From Oxalobacteraceae bacterium (lineage in GTDB: Bacteria > Pseudomonadota > Gammaproteobacteria > Burkholderiales > Burkholderiaceae_D), in NCBI GenBank assembly GCA_021298555.1, contig JAJTGE010000002.1, positions 36,379 through 100,378 on the forward strand: DNA of 64,000 nucleotides, in the 5' to 3' direction. The notes under the pieces are model-generated. The model worked only from the letters and a program-made list of their open reading frames with translations, did not search any database and was not told the origin of the DNA. The position numbers and the translations under genes are program-made. Of the stretch, positions 8,342-17,265 are shown piece by piece. How positions within the stretch are numbered: position 1 is the stretch's first letter; each line of letters starts with the position of its first letter.

Positions 8342-10210
8342 ATGAAAATTTTACAAAAAATTAACGATCCTTTTGATGTGCGTGCACTTACGCGCCCCGA
8401 GCTTTCCACGCTGGCTGATGAATTGCGCACATATTTGCTTGAGTCAGTAGCTCAGACGGGCGGCCACTTGTCGTCGAATCTGGGTACTGTTGAACTCACC
8501 ATCGCGTTGCATTATGTATTTAATACTCCCGAAGATCGTATTGTTTGGGATGTCGGGCATCAAACCTACCCTCATAAAATACTCACGGGTCGGCGTGATC
8601 GTATGGCCTCCTTGCGCCAGCAAGATGGCTTGTCAGGTTTTCCACGTCGCGTGGAAAGTGTTTACGACACCTTTGGAACTGCGCATTCATCGACTTCCAT
8701 TTCAGCAGCTTTAGGCATGGCACTGGCAGCGCGTACCAAGGGTGAAAAGCGTCACTCTATCGCCGTCATTGGTGATGGTGCAATGACCGCTGGTATGGCC
8801 TTTGAAGCACTCAATAATGTGGGTGTGTATGAAGACATCAAAATGTTGGTGGTATTAAATGACAACGACATGTCTATCTCCCCACCTGTCGGTGCGCTGA
8901 ATCGCTATCTAGCGCGGCTCATGTCTGGAAAATTTTATGCGGCGGCCAAAAGCATGGGCAAATCTATTTTGCCGCCTTCCATGCGCGAACTCGCAAAACG
9001 TTTTGAAGAACATGCCAAAGGCATGTTAGTGCCAGCCACTCTGTTTGAAGAATTTGGGCTTAACTACATCGGTCCTATCGATGGTCACGATCTTGAATCG
9101 CTGATTCCTACTTTACAGAATCTCAAGAACCTAGAAGGCCCACAGTTTTTGCATGTGGTGACGAAAAAAGGGCAAGGCTACAAACTCGCCGAAGCCGATC
9201 CTATTTTGTATCACGGACCGGGCAAATTTAATCCTAGCGAAGGCATCAAACCTGCAGCCGCCGGAAAAAAGACCTACACCCAAGTCTTTGGTGATTGGTT
9301 GTGCGACATGGCCGAACATGATGAAAAATTAGTCGCTATCACACCCGCTATGCGCGAAGGTTCTGGCATGGTGAAGTTTGAGCAGAAATTCCCTGACCGT
9401 TACTACGATGTAGGTATTGCAGAACAACATGCGGTGACGTTTGCAGGTGGTATGGCTTGTGAGGGTTTAAAACCCGTAGTAGCGATTTACTCAACCTTTC
9501 TACAACGTGGTTACGATCAGTTGATACACGATGTCGCTTTGCAAAATCTGGATGTAACCTTCGCACTAGATCGCGCCGGCCTCGTGGGCGCCGATGGTGC
9601 TACCCATGCAGGTAATTACGATATGGCGTATTTACGTTGCATACCGAATATGGTGGTCATGGCAGCGAGCGATGAAAACGAGTGCCGCAAAATGCTCACT
9701 ACAGCGTATCAGTATCCCGGCCCAGCAGCGGTACGTTATCCCCGCGGTGCAGGTATAGGTGCTGCGATAGATTCCGAATTAAGCAGTATTGAGATAGGCA
9801 AGGGTGAGATTCGCCGCCAGGGAAAAAACGTAGCAATACTGGCTTTTGGCACCATGCTTGTACCTTCACTCAAAGCTGGCGAAACACTGAATGCTACGGT
9901 GGTTAACATGCGTTTTATCAAGCCATTAGATACCGTACTAGTTGCTGAACTAGCCGCAAATCATGATTTGATAGTGACAGTTGAAGAAGGTAGCGTCATG
10001 GGTGGCGCAGGTTCCGCTGTTGCCGAAGCACTAGCCGCAGCGGGCATAGTCAAACCATTACTGCAATTGGGCTTGCCTGATAAATTTATTGATCATGGCG
10101 ATGCGCCACAATTACTTGCTCAATGCGGTTTAGATGCAGCAGGCATTACCGCATCAGTGAATCAACGTTTAAACACAGTTGAACTACGATTAGTGGCTAA
10201 TAGTCGCTGA
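8342..10210 (+). CDS. dxs: 1-deoxy-D-xylulose-5-phosphate synthase
   Basis: The enzyme joins pyruvate and glyceraldehyde 3-phosphate to make 1-deoxyxylulose 5-phosphate, the first step of the MEP isoprenoid pathway and a source for thiamine and pyridoxal. It is a 622-residue thiamine-diphosphate enzyme of normal length. The ThDP motif [16 protein letters not shown] (near 148) is followed by NDNDMSIS, the transketolase-like middle domain with [15 protein letters not shown], and the C-terminal domain ([13 protein letters not shown]). It follows ispA on the same strand. The spacer holds a dispersed repeat and may contain a separate promoter. Confidence 0.97.
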   Translation: MKILQKINDPFDVRALTRPELSTLADELRTYLLESVAQTGGHLSSNLGTVELTIALHYVFNTPEDRIVWDVGHQTYPHKILTGRRDRMASLRQQDGLSGFPRRVESVYDTFGTAHSSTSISAALGMALAARTKGEKRHSIAVIGDGAMTAGMAFEALNNVGVYEDIKMLVVLNDNDMSISPPVGALNRYLARLMSGKFYAAAKSMGKSILPPSMRELAKRFEEHAKGMLVPATLFEEFGLNYIGPIDGHDLESLIPTLQNLKNLEGPQFLHVVTKKGQGYKLAEADPILYHGPGKFNPSEGIKPAAAGKKTYTQVFGDWLCDMAEHDEKLVAITPAMREGSGMVKFEQKFPDRYYDVGIAEQHAVTFAGGMACEGLKPVVAIYSTFLQRGYDQLIHDVALQNLDVTFALDRAGLVGADGATHAGNYDMAYLRCIPNMVVMAASDENECRKMLTTAYQYPGPAAVRYPRGAGIGAAIDSELSSIEIGKGEIRRQGKNVAILAFGTMLVPSLKAGETLNATVVNMRFIKPLDTVLVAELAANHDLIVTVEEGSVMGGAGSAVAEALAAAGIVKPLLQLGLPDKFIDHGDAPQLLAQCGLDAAGITASVNQRLNTVELRLVANSR

Positions 10211-10253
10211 CAAAATTAGCGGCGTGCATTATGTAGGTAAGTCGCTATTTTGT
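10210..10253. terminator. Candidate terminator after dxs
   Basis: ACAAAATTAGCG at 10210 pairs with CGCTATTTTGT ending at 10253, with one bulged T and a 21-base loop. It starts at the last base of the dxs stop codon and lies between the convergent dxs and ThiF-like genes, so it could stop transcription in both directions. The loop is long, so confidence is moderate. Confidence 0.5.
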
Positions 10254-10273
10254 TCTATTTATCAAATCGGTTT

Positions 10274-11563
10274 CTAAACACTAGGCCTAGGAATAATTAA
10301 TTTTTCTAAAGGCAGACGCAGTGCCCGAGCTGTTGGTGTAGGCCCAAATCCCAGCCGTCCTACCCAAACGACACGATCAGTATCGGTGTCAATAATTTTC
10401 TCTAGCTTGTGTCGTACTGATGCTGCTTCCTGGCGCTGATCGGTTAGTGTTGTGAATACTACATTCTCGCTTACATAGCGCGCAAATATGGGAATAGTCA
10501 TTTCTGGTTGCTGCCACAAATGTAGTTTTGTAGCTGTCAGCCATACGCGCTGTACGGCTTTACCGATATCAATAAAATCGTCGTCGGTTTGTGGTTTTTG
10601 ATTGCGCAACATAATCATATGTGCGCCACAGGCAAGTGCTGTCCAGCCGTCCAATGATAGCGAGGTAGTCCATGCTGCACCAATATAACGATTTAAAAAA
10701 TGCACGCGCTCCCAACTACTGAGTACCGCACGCATAATTTTTTGTATGGGATTCGTATTTCCCATGGGTAGCCAGGTACGTTTAAATTTTCCTAAATAGG
10801 CATCGAAGTGAAGTCCATGGGGTGCGTAAGTTAGTTTCCCTCGGCCTAGCAAAACTTTAATAGCTTCAGTTGCTGCAATGCCAGCACACAGGTAGCAAGC
10901 CATAGCCGTCGATGGTCCGGCACCTTTTTCAAAATTAACTTGGCGAGGATCAGCAAGGTAGCGATGCATTAATGACGGTGCAAGGCCGGCTAAAAACAGC
11001 AATGCTTTTTCTGAGTTGTGATGGTTTTTCCACCGAAAATAGGTTTTGAAATCCATTTCTCCTGGCATGAAACATAACCAAGCAACCCCCCCCATGCCTA
11101 GCGGTGCGGCTGTGATTGCAGGGATTCTTAATTCCGCACAAGCAGCAAATGTTTTTTCGCGTATGTCGAAGGCAAAAAAATCGAGTCCGTCTATGTATAT
11201 ATCGACTCCCTCAAAGAAATCGTTTAGTACGTTATCGCTTAACCCCTGCCCATAGATTTCTATTTTGGCGGTTGGGTTAATAGCCTGTGCCATAGCCGCC
11301 ATCGTGTCGCATTTGGATAAATTTACTGTGGCGAGAGTTGCGCCTGCTTGACGATTAAAATTTGCTAGCTCGAAATGATCGTAATCTGCAATACGAAACT
11401 TACCTACACCCATACGTGCGAGTGCCAATAAATAATGACCACCCACTCCACCCATTCCACCAATAGCTACGGTGGCATACCGTAACCGCAATTGTTCGGC
11501 TTCAGTTATCCATCCCAAGTTACGCCTAAAGGCTTGGGAATAATTAAACATGGGATGATGCAT
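10274..11563 (-). CDS. ThiF/MoeB-like adenylyltransferase fused to a nitroreductase-like domain
   Basis: Residues 1-240 form an E1-like (ThiF/MoeB/HesA) domain. It has a glycine-rich nucleotide loop GGMGGVGG at 35-42, the acidic residue in IADYDHFELANFNRQ at 60-72, Lys84 and a late CYLC pair at 223-226. Such domains adenylate a carboxyl end or dehydrate or cyclise their substrate. Residues 275-429 look like a shortened nitroreductase fold: LDGWTALACGAHMIML, GKAVQRVWLTATKLHLW and a closing GRLGFGPTPTARALRLPLE. The N-terminal FMN-binding arginines are not seen, so it may be non-catalytic. ThiF-nitroreductase fusions are known (Rv1355c-like proteins), with unclear function. The partner gene upstream on the same strand is a broken FeeM-type synthase. 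ATG at 11551 is an alternative start. Confidence 0.75.
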   Translation of the reverse strand: MHHPMFNYSQAFRRNLGWITEAEQLRLRYATVAIGGMGGVGGHYLLALARMGVGKFRIADYDHFELANFNRQAGATLATVNLSKCDTMAAMAQAINPTAKIEIYGQGLSDNVLNDFFEGVDIYIDGLDFFAFDIREKTFAACAELRIPAITAAPLGMGGVAWLCFMPGEMDFKTYFRWKNHHNSEKALLFLAGLAPSLMHRYLADPRQVNFEKGAGPSTAMACYLCAGIAATEAIKVLLGRGKLTYAPHGLHFDAYLGKFKRTWLPMGNTNPIQKIMRAVLSSWERVHFLNRYIGAAWTTSLSLDGWTALACGAHMIMLRNQKPQTDDDFIDIGKAVQRVWLTATKLHLWQQPEMTIPIFARYVSENVVFTTLTDQRQEAASVRHKLEKIIDTDTDRVVWVGRLGFGPTPTARALRLPLEKLIIPRPSV

Positions 11564-11613
11564 TTCGTTGCGTGTAGCTGTTTAGAATTTGGTATGGTTA
11601 TGTTGAATAAAAG

Positions 11614-12471
11614 TCATTCGACCTTGATTCCTTCCACGTCTTCCCAGGGGATAAAATTACGTACAAAGCGTCGTACTGCCACGGGCAGTAAATCACTCGG
11701 GTAACTTGCTCTAAATGGCTGTTGCCATTCAAGTTTGATTAATCTCCAAAGATGAGGCCAATCACAACCAAGAAACGCTGAGGGTTGATTGACTCGCTCG
11801 CACCAGCTGTTCTCAACAAGTACTACAAAGCCTAGATTTTTCCAGTAACTGGTATGTCGAGGATTAACCTCGATAACTAGGTAGGGTCGGTAATCCAAAA
11901 AATAACTAGCGCACAGGGCAATCAAGCTAAACAGTGCCGCTAGTACGACGCGACCCGAACTGTCTGTGAGTTCTGATGAGACTGTTAATCCGCTTAGTTC
12001 GATCAGACATTTACCTTCGCGACGTAAAACGTTTGCGTAATTCTTATGATTTTGGTCTGAGCTAAGACCTAGACCTGGTCGGTCTAACATCAGCGAACAG
12101 GTGCCCGATGCCCGCCCACCTTTCATTGCCAGTAAGGTTAAGAGGCGGCTATTTAGTGTATTTGTTGAATTATCGATAAAGGCTGTATCGAATCCTAAGG
12201 ATCAGTATCTGATACGCAGTAGATCTGTCGCCTCGCGTTGCAGCTTGGGTGTATCTGCAATTTGGACAGTGACATTTTCAACAATATCGAGCCGTCGATT
12301 TCGAAATTTCTTTCGTCGCTCCGGAAGATGGAGTGGTCGAGCAGCCGTTGGGCTGGCGCATGATATGACCCCCACAAAGCGTGGAAGGGAAGCAGGCATG
12401 GGACTTAAGGACTGACGAGTCGATAAATCAGGCTTAAGGAGGGAGGGTGTTTGTAGTAGCGTATCAGGCAT
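11614..12471 (-). pseudogene. N-acyl amino acid synthase (FeeM-type), broken by one in-frame TGA
   Basis: Two minus-strand reading frames are in the same phase and are separated only by TGA at 12202-12204. Read through, they give about 284 residues that follow the FeeM-like N-acyltransferase core. The N-terminal VQIADTPKLQREATDLLRIRY ends exactly at the stop. A GxxSGTCSLMLD strand follows, then IELSGLTVSSEL, then VIEVNPRHTSYWKNLGF and CERVNQPSAFL near the C-terminus. FeeM enzymes attach fatty acyl chains from acyl carrier protein to amino acids. The stop falls in the first core helix, so the downstream 170-residue piece (ATG at 12126) lacks part of the fold and is probably inactive. A sequencing error would restore one gene. 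It precedes the ThiF fusion by 50 bp, suggesting a former two-gene unit. Confidence 0.72.
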
Positions 12472-12548
12472 GCATACTGAGTAGCCACTTGGTACAAGCA
12501 GTTCCTAGCGCAATGCACTAACTCAGTCTATCCCCGGCATGGTACATG

Positions 12549-13103
12549 TCAGGGTTGATTACGACCTTTTTCCCACAGCACATCTGTACCACCGGCGAAG
12601 CGATTTAATACGCGCGATAAAACAAACATTAAATCCGAGAGTCGGTTGACGAATTGTCGCGGTTGAGGATTTATTGATTCTGCTTTGCCTAGCGAAACGA
12701 TAGAGCGCTCTGCACGGCGGCAGACAGTTCGGCATATATGCGCTTGAGCAGCCGCGCGTGAACCGGCGGGGAGTATGAATTCAGACAGGGGAGGCAACGT
12801 AGCGTTGTACTTTGCCAGTAATTCATCCAGCCTGAGTACTTGCGCATCTTGAATCAATGTAAAACCCGGAATACAGAGTTCGCCACCCAAATCAAACAGA
12901 TCGTGCTGTATGGTTACTAATTCATGACGCAATTCGTCGGGTAATGCTTCGCACAGCAAAACGCCGATGTGAGAGTTTAGCTCATCAACATCGCCCATTG
13001 CCTGAACTCTCAGCGCGTCTTTGTCTGTGCGGCTGCCATCGCCTAGGCCCGTGGTGCCGTCGTCGCCGGTGCGCGTAGCTATTTTGGAAAGTCTGTGTCC
13101 CAT
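12549..13103 (-). CDS. Cob(I)yrinic acid a,c-diamide adenosyltransferase, PduO type
   Basis: The enzyme transfers the adenosyl group of ATP to cob(I)alamin to make coenzyme B12. The 184-residue sequence is PduO type, not CobA type: the N-terminal ATP loop reads TRTGDDGTTGLGDGSR, followed by GDVDELNSHIG, and the C-terminal helix carries HICRTVCRRAERSIV and FVNRLSDLMFVLSR with the conserved arginines and asparagine. It diverges from the downstream flavoprotein gene. No other cobalamin gene is in the window, so it probably serves salvage or repair of the cofactor. Confidence 0.93.
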   Translation of the reverse strand: MGHRLSKIATRTGDDGTTGLGDGSRTDKDALRVQAMGDVDELNSHIGVLLCEALPDELRHELVTIQHDLFDLGGELCIPGFTLIQDAQVLRLDELLAKYNATLPPLSEFILPAGSRAAAQAHICRTVCRRAERSIVSLGKAESINPQPRQFVNRLSDLMFVLSRVLNRFAGGTDVLWEKGRNQP

Positions 13104-13245
13104 ATTTATAAAAATTGATAACTAAGTGGCGCGAGCATACGTGAATTTGATTAGGGCTGCCTGCTAAAGAAAAAATCAGCCTGCCTGACGGGTCTACCAG
13201 AGTTATGTCCCGAGAGTACAATACACCCCATTGCGGAGATGTCTG

Positions 13246-14655
13246 ATGAATCAACCTGTCCCACCGAACGCGCTAAGGCGCGCTATGCCGTCCGAGCTAC
13301 TCGCTGCTCTGCGTGAGCACTTTGGCGATCGCTTGTCCACAACTAAGGCCATGTGTGAACATCATGGACGCGATGAATCGTCCTACGATCCCATGTTGCC
13401 AGATGCCGTGGTGTTTGCTCATTCCACCGACGATGTGGCAAAAGCTGTCGCGCTATGTAATCACTATCATTTTCCTATCATTGCCTATGGCACGGGTACA
13501 TCACTGGAAGGCCATATTTTGGCGCTGCAAGGTGGTTTGACTATCGATCTTTCGCAGATGAACCGTATGGTTGCGGTAAACGCAGAAGACCTTACCGTTA
13601 CAGTGCAGCCCGGAGTCACACGCAAACAATTAAATGTTGAGATCAAAGATACCGGACTATTTTTCCCGATTGATCCGGGTGCAGATGCATCTATAGGCGG
13701 TATGGCTGCAACGCGAGCTTCAGGCACCAATGCCGTGCGCTACGGCACCATGCGCGAAAATGTATTGGGTCTGACCGTAGTAACAGCGCAAGGCAAAATT
13801 ATCAAGACAGGTACGCGCGCTAAAAAATCGTCAGCGGGCTACGATCTGACTCGCTTATTTGTTGGCAGTGAAGGAACCTTGGGCATTATTACCGAGGTCA
13901 CACTCAAGATTTATCCTCTTCCGGAAGCCATATCAGCCGCTGTATGTTCATTTGAATCCATCGCTAACGCGGTTGACACAGTGATTCAGGCAATACAAAT
14001 AGGCGTGCCATTAGCGCGCGTTGAATTTGTGGATGAAAACGGGGTTCGTGCGCTCAATAGCCATGACAAATTAACCCTGCCCGAAAAACCACTATTGCTG
14101 TTTGAATTTCATGGCAGCGAGCAGGGCGTAAAAGAACAAGCTGAAGTAGTTCAGCAAATCGCTGATGAGCATGGGGCGATAGGTTTTGAGTGGGCAACGC
14201 GTCCGGAAGATCGCACTCGGCTCTGGCAGGCGCGTCACAACGCGTATTTCGCCCTACTGCAATTGCGCCCGGGTTCGCGCGCTATCTCAACTGATTGCTG
14301 TGTGCCTATTTCGCGCTTAACGGAATGTCTGCTCGAAACCAAAGCGGATTGCGATCGTCAGAACCTTATCTATGGCATTGTTGGTCATGTGGGCGATGGA
14401 AATTTCCATGTCCAGATGCTGGTAGATCCTTCGGATCCTAGCGATATTGCCCGAGCAGAGGGCGTTAATGAGCGTATGGTGCATCGAGCTATTGCTATGG
14501 ACGGCACTTGTACAGGTGAGCACGGTATTGGATTGCACAAACTGGATTTTTTAATCCATGAAGCAGGTGAAGATGCCATCGATATGATGCGAACAATTAA
14601 GCATGCGCTCGATCCAAACAATATTTTTAATCCGGGTAAAGTCATCCGCTGGTGA
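13246..14655 (+). CDS. FAD-linked oxidase, D-lactate dehydrogenase (cytochrome)-like
   Basis: This is a 469-residue FAD-binding oxidoreductase of the GlcD/DLD family. The PP-loop/FAD segment reads YGTGTSLEGHILALQGGLTIDL, followed by the second FAD contact IDPGADASIGGMAATRASG and, near the C-terminus, the active-site stretch GHVGDGNFHVQML with CTGEHGIG. The pattern fits mitochondrial-type D-lactate dehydrogenase more closely than GlcD, whose own gene lies 1.1 kb downstream. Related enzymes oxidise other D-2-hydroxy acids, so the substrate is inferred. The ATG at 13246 has GCGGAG 8 bases upstream. The TTG at 13231 overlaps that site and is rejected. Confidence 0.85.
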   Translation: MNQPVPPNALRRAMPSELLAALREHFGDRLSTTKAMCEHHGRDESSYDPMLPDAVVFAHSTDDVAKAVALCNHYHFPIIAYGTGTSLEGHILALQGGLTIDLSQMNRMVAVNAEDLTVTVQPGVTRKQLNVEIKDTGLFFPIDPGADASIGGMAATRASGTNAVRYGTMRENVLGLTVVTAQGKIIKTGTRAKKSSAGYDLTRLFVGSEGTLGIITEVTLKIYPLPEAISAAVCSFESIANAVDTVIQAIQIGVPLARVEFVDENGVRALNSHDKLTLPEKPLLLFEFHGSEQGVKEQAEVVQQIADEHGAIGFEWATRPEDRTRLWQARHNAYFALLQLRPGSRAISTDCCVPISRLTECLLETKADCDRQNLIYGIVGHVGDGNFHVQMLVDPSDPSDIARAEGVNERMVHRAIAMDGTCTGEHGIGLHKLDFLIHEAGEDAIDMMRTIKHALDPNNIFNPGKVIRW

Positions 14656-14684
14656 TCTTGTCTGATCGCTGAAACTTCTTATTT

Positions 14685-15572
14685 ATGGCAACACGAATTC
14701 CTCCGGTTCATGCGCTTTCAGCCTTTGAGGCTGCGGCGCGTCATGGTTCTTTTGCCTTAGCTGCCGAAGAGCTTTGTATTACACCCTCTGCGCTGTCTCA
14801 CCGAATTCGACTACTAGAAGAATTTGTAGGCGAGCGTTTATTCTTGCGCGATGGACGCAATGTTGGTTTGTCCGAATTTGGCAGACGTTATCTTGATGTG
14901 GTGCGTCAGGCACTGCGTACACTCACAGATTTTCCTATGCCGCGTCGCGCGGCTTCAGTACAACCGCGCGTCAAACTGACATTGCCTCCGACATTTGCGC
15001 GCTATCTGCTGGTGCCTCGTTTAGCATCCTTTGCAGAACAGCATCCGGATATTGCGCTAGAAATTTATTTATCCGTTCCTTTGTATGATCTCTCCCTGGC
15101 TGAAAGTGATCTTGAAGTTCGGTTTGGACCAGGCAAATATCCTAACTTGCAATGTGAGAAGCTTTTTTCCGAGCCCACATTCGTTGTAGCCAGTCCTGAG
15201 TATTTAAAAAAAATTGAGCCACTGAACACACCAGAAGATTTGCAAAAGGCCACACTGCTTCGGTCTGCGCTAGAACCCTGGCAACCTTGGTTCGAAGCCG
15301 TTGGTCTGGATTGGTCCGAGCCATCCACAGGTTTGCGAGTGGATGATTTGGGGTTATTGCTAGAGATGGTCAAGCATGGCCATGGTGTGGGATTAACGCG
15401 AGAACATTTTGCACGCGACATGATCGCCAGCGGAGAAATCGTTCGCCTGTTTGATATGAAAACGGCGACGCCGCCGCACGCGTATTACGTCGTTTATGAA
15501 AAGCAGGTGACAGAGCGTCCAGAGGTAGTAACCTTCCTACTATGGTTGCAGGAAACCTTTCTGCATGCCTGA
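14685..15572 (+). CDS. LysR-family transcriptional regulator, GcvA-like
   Basis: The 295-residue protein has an N-terminal winged helix (LSAFEAAARHGSFALAAEELCITPSALSHRIRLLEE is the HTH region, residues 10-45), followed by a LysR effector-binding domain from about residue 90. The HTH and domain spacing resemble the GcvA/AmpR branch. It starts 29 bp after the D-lactate-dehydrogenase-like gene and precedes glcD by 186 bp, so it is well placed to control one or both 2-hydroxyacid oxidase units. E. coli uses the GntR protein GlcC for glcDEF, so this would be a different arrangement. The inducer is unknown. Confidence 0.88.
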   Translation: MATRIPPVHALSAFEAAARHGSFALAAEELCITPSALSHRIRLLEEFVGERLFLRDGRNVGLSEFGRRYLDVVRQALRTLTDFPMPRRAASVQPRVKLTLPPTFARYLLVPRLASFAEQHPDIALEIYLSVPLYDLSLAESDLEVRFGPGKYPNLQCEKLFSEPTFVVASPEYLKKIEPLNTPEDLQKATLLRSALEPWQPWFEAVGLDWSEPSTGLRVDDLGLLLEMVKHGHGVGLTREHFARDMIASGEIVRLFDMKTATPPHAYYVVYEKQVTERPEVVTFLLWLQETFLHA

Positions 15573-15688
15573 TTCATTACGAATCATCTTGTCTCGATAC
15601 CCACTGCATATATAAGCGCATCGCATCAGTAAAAACTTTCATCAGTTACCCCAAAGCTTTTCAGGGGAAACGCTGCCAATTCCCGGGT

Positions 15689-15718
15689 TTGACATCGTAG
15701 CTTTCGATACACTATAGC
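15689..15718 (+). promoter_or_regulatory. Candidate sigma-70 promoter of glcDEF
   Basis: A perfect -35 TTGACA (15689-15694) is followed after 18 bp by TATAGC (15713-15718), four of six bases of the -10 consensus. It ends 40 bp before the glcD start, the expected place. The spacer is at the upper normal limit, so an activator such as the upstream LysR protein could be needed. Confidence 0.55.
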
Positions 15719-15758
15719 CATTGATGTCACAAGCTCGCTTGTGCCCACAGGAACCCCT

Positions 15759-17246
15759 ATGAATGCTCCGGCTGAAATTGCTTTTTCTTTGTCTCGTCAA
15801 CGCGAAGTGGTGACCGCTTTACGCGCGGTACTGCCTGAGACCTCCGTACTCTTTAATGAAGAAGATACGCGACCTTATGAATGCGATGGCCTCTCTGCCT
15901 ACCGTCAATTACCCATGGTGGTGGTGTTGCCTGAAAATGAATCCCAAGTCATTGCAGTGCTCAAGGTATGCCACCGATTGCATGTCCAAATCGTCCCGCG
16001 TGGAGCGGGTACTGGTTTGTCGGGTGGTGCGATGCCGATTGCCGATGGTGTAGTTCTGTCTACGGCTCGACTCAATCGCATCGTTAAAGTCGATGCCTAT
16101 GCGCGCACGGCAGTGGTTCAACCGGGAGTGCGTAACCTGGCGATCTCTGAAGCAGCCAGCTCTCATGGTTTGTATTACGCGCCTGATCCTTCATCTCAAA
16201 TCGCATGTTCTATCGGCGGCAATGTTGCTGAAAATTCCGGCGGCGTGCATTGCTTGAAATATGGACTAACTGTGCACAATGTAATGCGAGTTCGCATGAT
16301 CACCATAGAAGGTGATGTGGTCGAGCTAGGCAGTGCAGGCCTTGACGCTCCCGGCTTTGATTTGCTTGCCGTGTTTGTTGGTTCTGAAGGTATGCTGGGT
16401 GTGGTTACTGAAGTGACAGTGAAATTAATACCCAAACCAAAAGTAGCGCGCGTGATCATGGCCTCATTTGATGATGTGGTCAAAGGCGGCAATGCGGTGG
16501 CTAATGTCATCGCAGCAGGGATTATTCCTGCTGGCTTAGAGATGATGGATAAAACTAGTTCGCGCATGGTTGAGCCATTTGTTAAAGCGGGCTATGACAT
16601 CGATGCTGAAGCAATACTTTTGTGCGAGTCTGATGGCACACCAGAAGAAGTCGAAGAAGAAATCGCTCGCATGACTGAGGTGTTGAAATCATCCGGTGCA
16701 ACCGCAATTGCTGTCTCGCGTGATGAATCCGAACGTATGCGATTTTGGTCTGGTCGTAAAAATGCTTTTCCTGCTGCAGGGCGTATCTCGCCTGATTACT
16801 ACTGTATGGATGGCACCATACCGCGCAAGCATCTAGCCAAAGTATTGCTAGGTATCGCCGATATGGAAAAAGTCTATGGCTTGCGTTGCGCGAATGTGTT
16901 TCATGCGGGTGATGGCAATCTTCATCCATTGATTCTGTTTGATGCCAATACGCCGGGCGAATTTGATCGCGCTGAACAATTCGGTGCAGCGATTCTAGAG
17001 TTGTGCGTAGAAGTAGGTGGCACGATTACCGGTGAGCATGGTGTCGGCATAGAAAAAATTAATTCTATGTGCGTACAATTTTCGCCCGAAGAACGTGAAG
17101 CTTTTTTTGGCGTAAAGCGTGCATTTGATACGGCGTTTTTATTGAACCCTGACAAAGCTATTCCTACACTGCACCGTTGTGCGGAATACGGCAAGATGCA
17201 TGTACGTTCTGGTCAACTCAAGTTTGCTGACTTGCCGCGTTTCTGA
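15759..17246 (+). CDS. glcD: Glycolate oxidase, FAD subunit GlcD
   Basis: GlcD is the catalytic FAD subunit of glycolate oxidase, which oxidises glycolate to glyoxylate and passes electrons to the membrane. The 495 residues include the FAD-binding loop PRGAGTGLSGGAMPIADG, DPSSQIACSIGGNVAENSGG, and the C-terminal substrate region HAGDGNLHPLILFD and TGEHGVGIEK. The ATG at 15759 is chosen because AGGAAC lies just upstream. An earlier CTG/ATG extension lacks a ribosome site. glcE begins 20 bp after its stop, so glcDEF form one operon. Confidence 0.95.
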   Translation: MNAPAEIAFSLSRQREVVTALRAVLPETSVLFNEEDTRPYECDGLSAYRQLPMVVVLPENESQVIAVLKVCHRLHVQIVPRGAGTGLSGGAMPIADGVVLSTARLNRIVKVDAYARTAVVQPGVRNLAISEAASSHGLYYAPDPSSQIACSIGGNVAENSGGVHCLKYGLTVHNVMRVRMITIEGDVVELGSAGLDAPGFDLLAVFVGSEGMLGVVTEVTVKLIPKPKVARVIMASFDDVVKGGNAVANVIAAGIIPAGLEMMDKTSSRMVEPFVKAGYDIDAEAILLCESDGTPEEVEEEIARMTEVLKSSGATAIAVSRDESERMRFWSGRKNAFPAAGRISPDYYCMDGTIPRKHLAKVLLGIADMEKVYGLRCANVFHAGDGNLHPLILFDANTPGEFDRAEQFGAAILELCVEVGGTITGEHGVGIEKINSMCVQFSPEEREAFFGVKRAFDTAFLLNPDKAIPTLHRCAEYGKMHVRSGQLKFADLPRF

Positions 17247-17265
17247 TTTTCTAATAAAAATAATA

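Noticed and set aside
12202..12204. TGA of the FeeM-like gene as a selenocysteine codon
   Set aside because: FeeM enzymes are not selenoproteins, the position is not a catalytic Cys, and no selenocysteine insertion hairpin is evident. A nonsense change or sequencing error is simpler.
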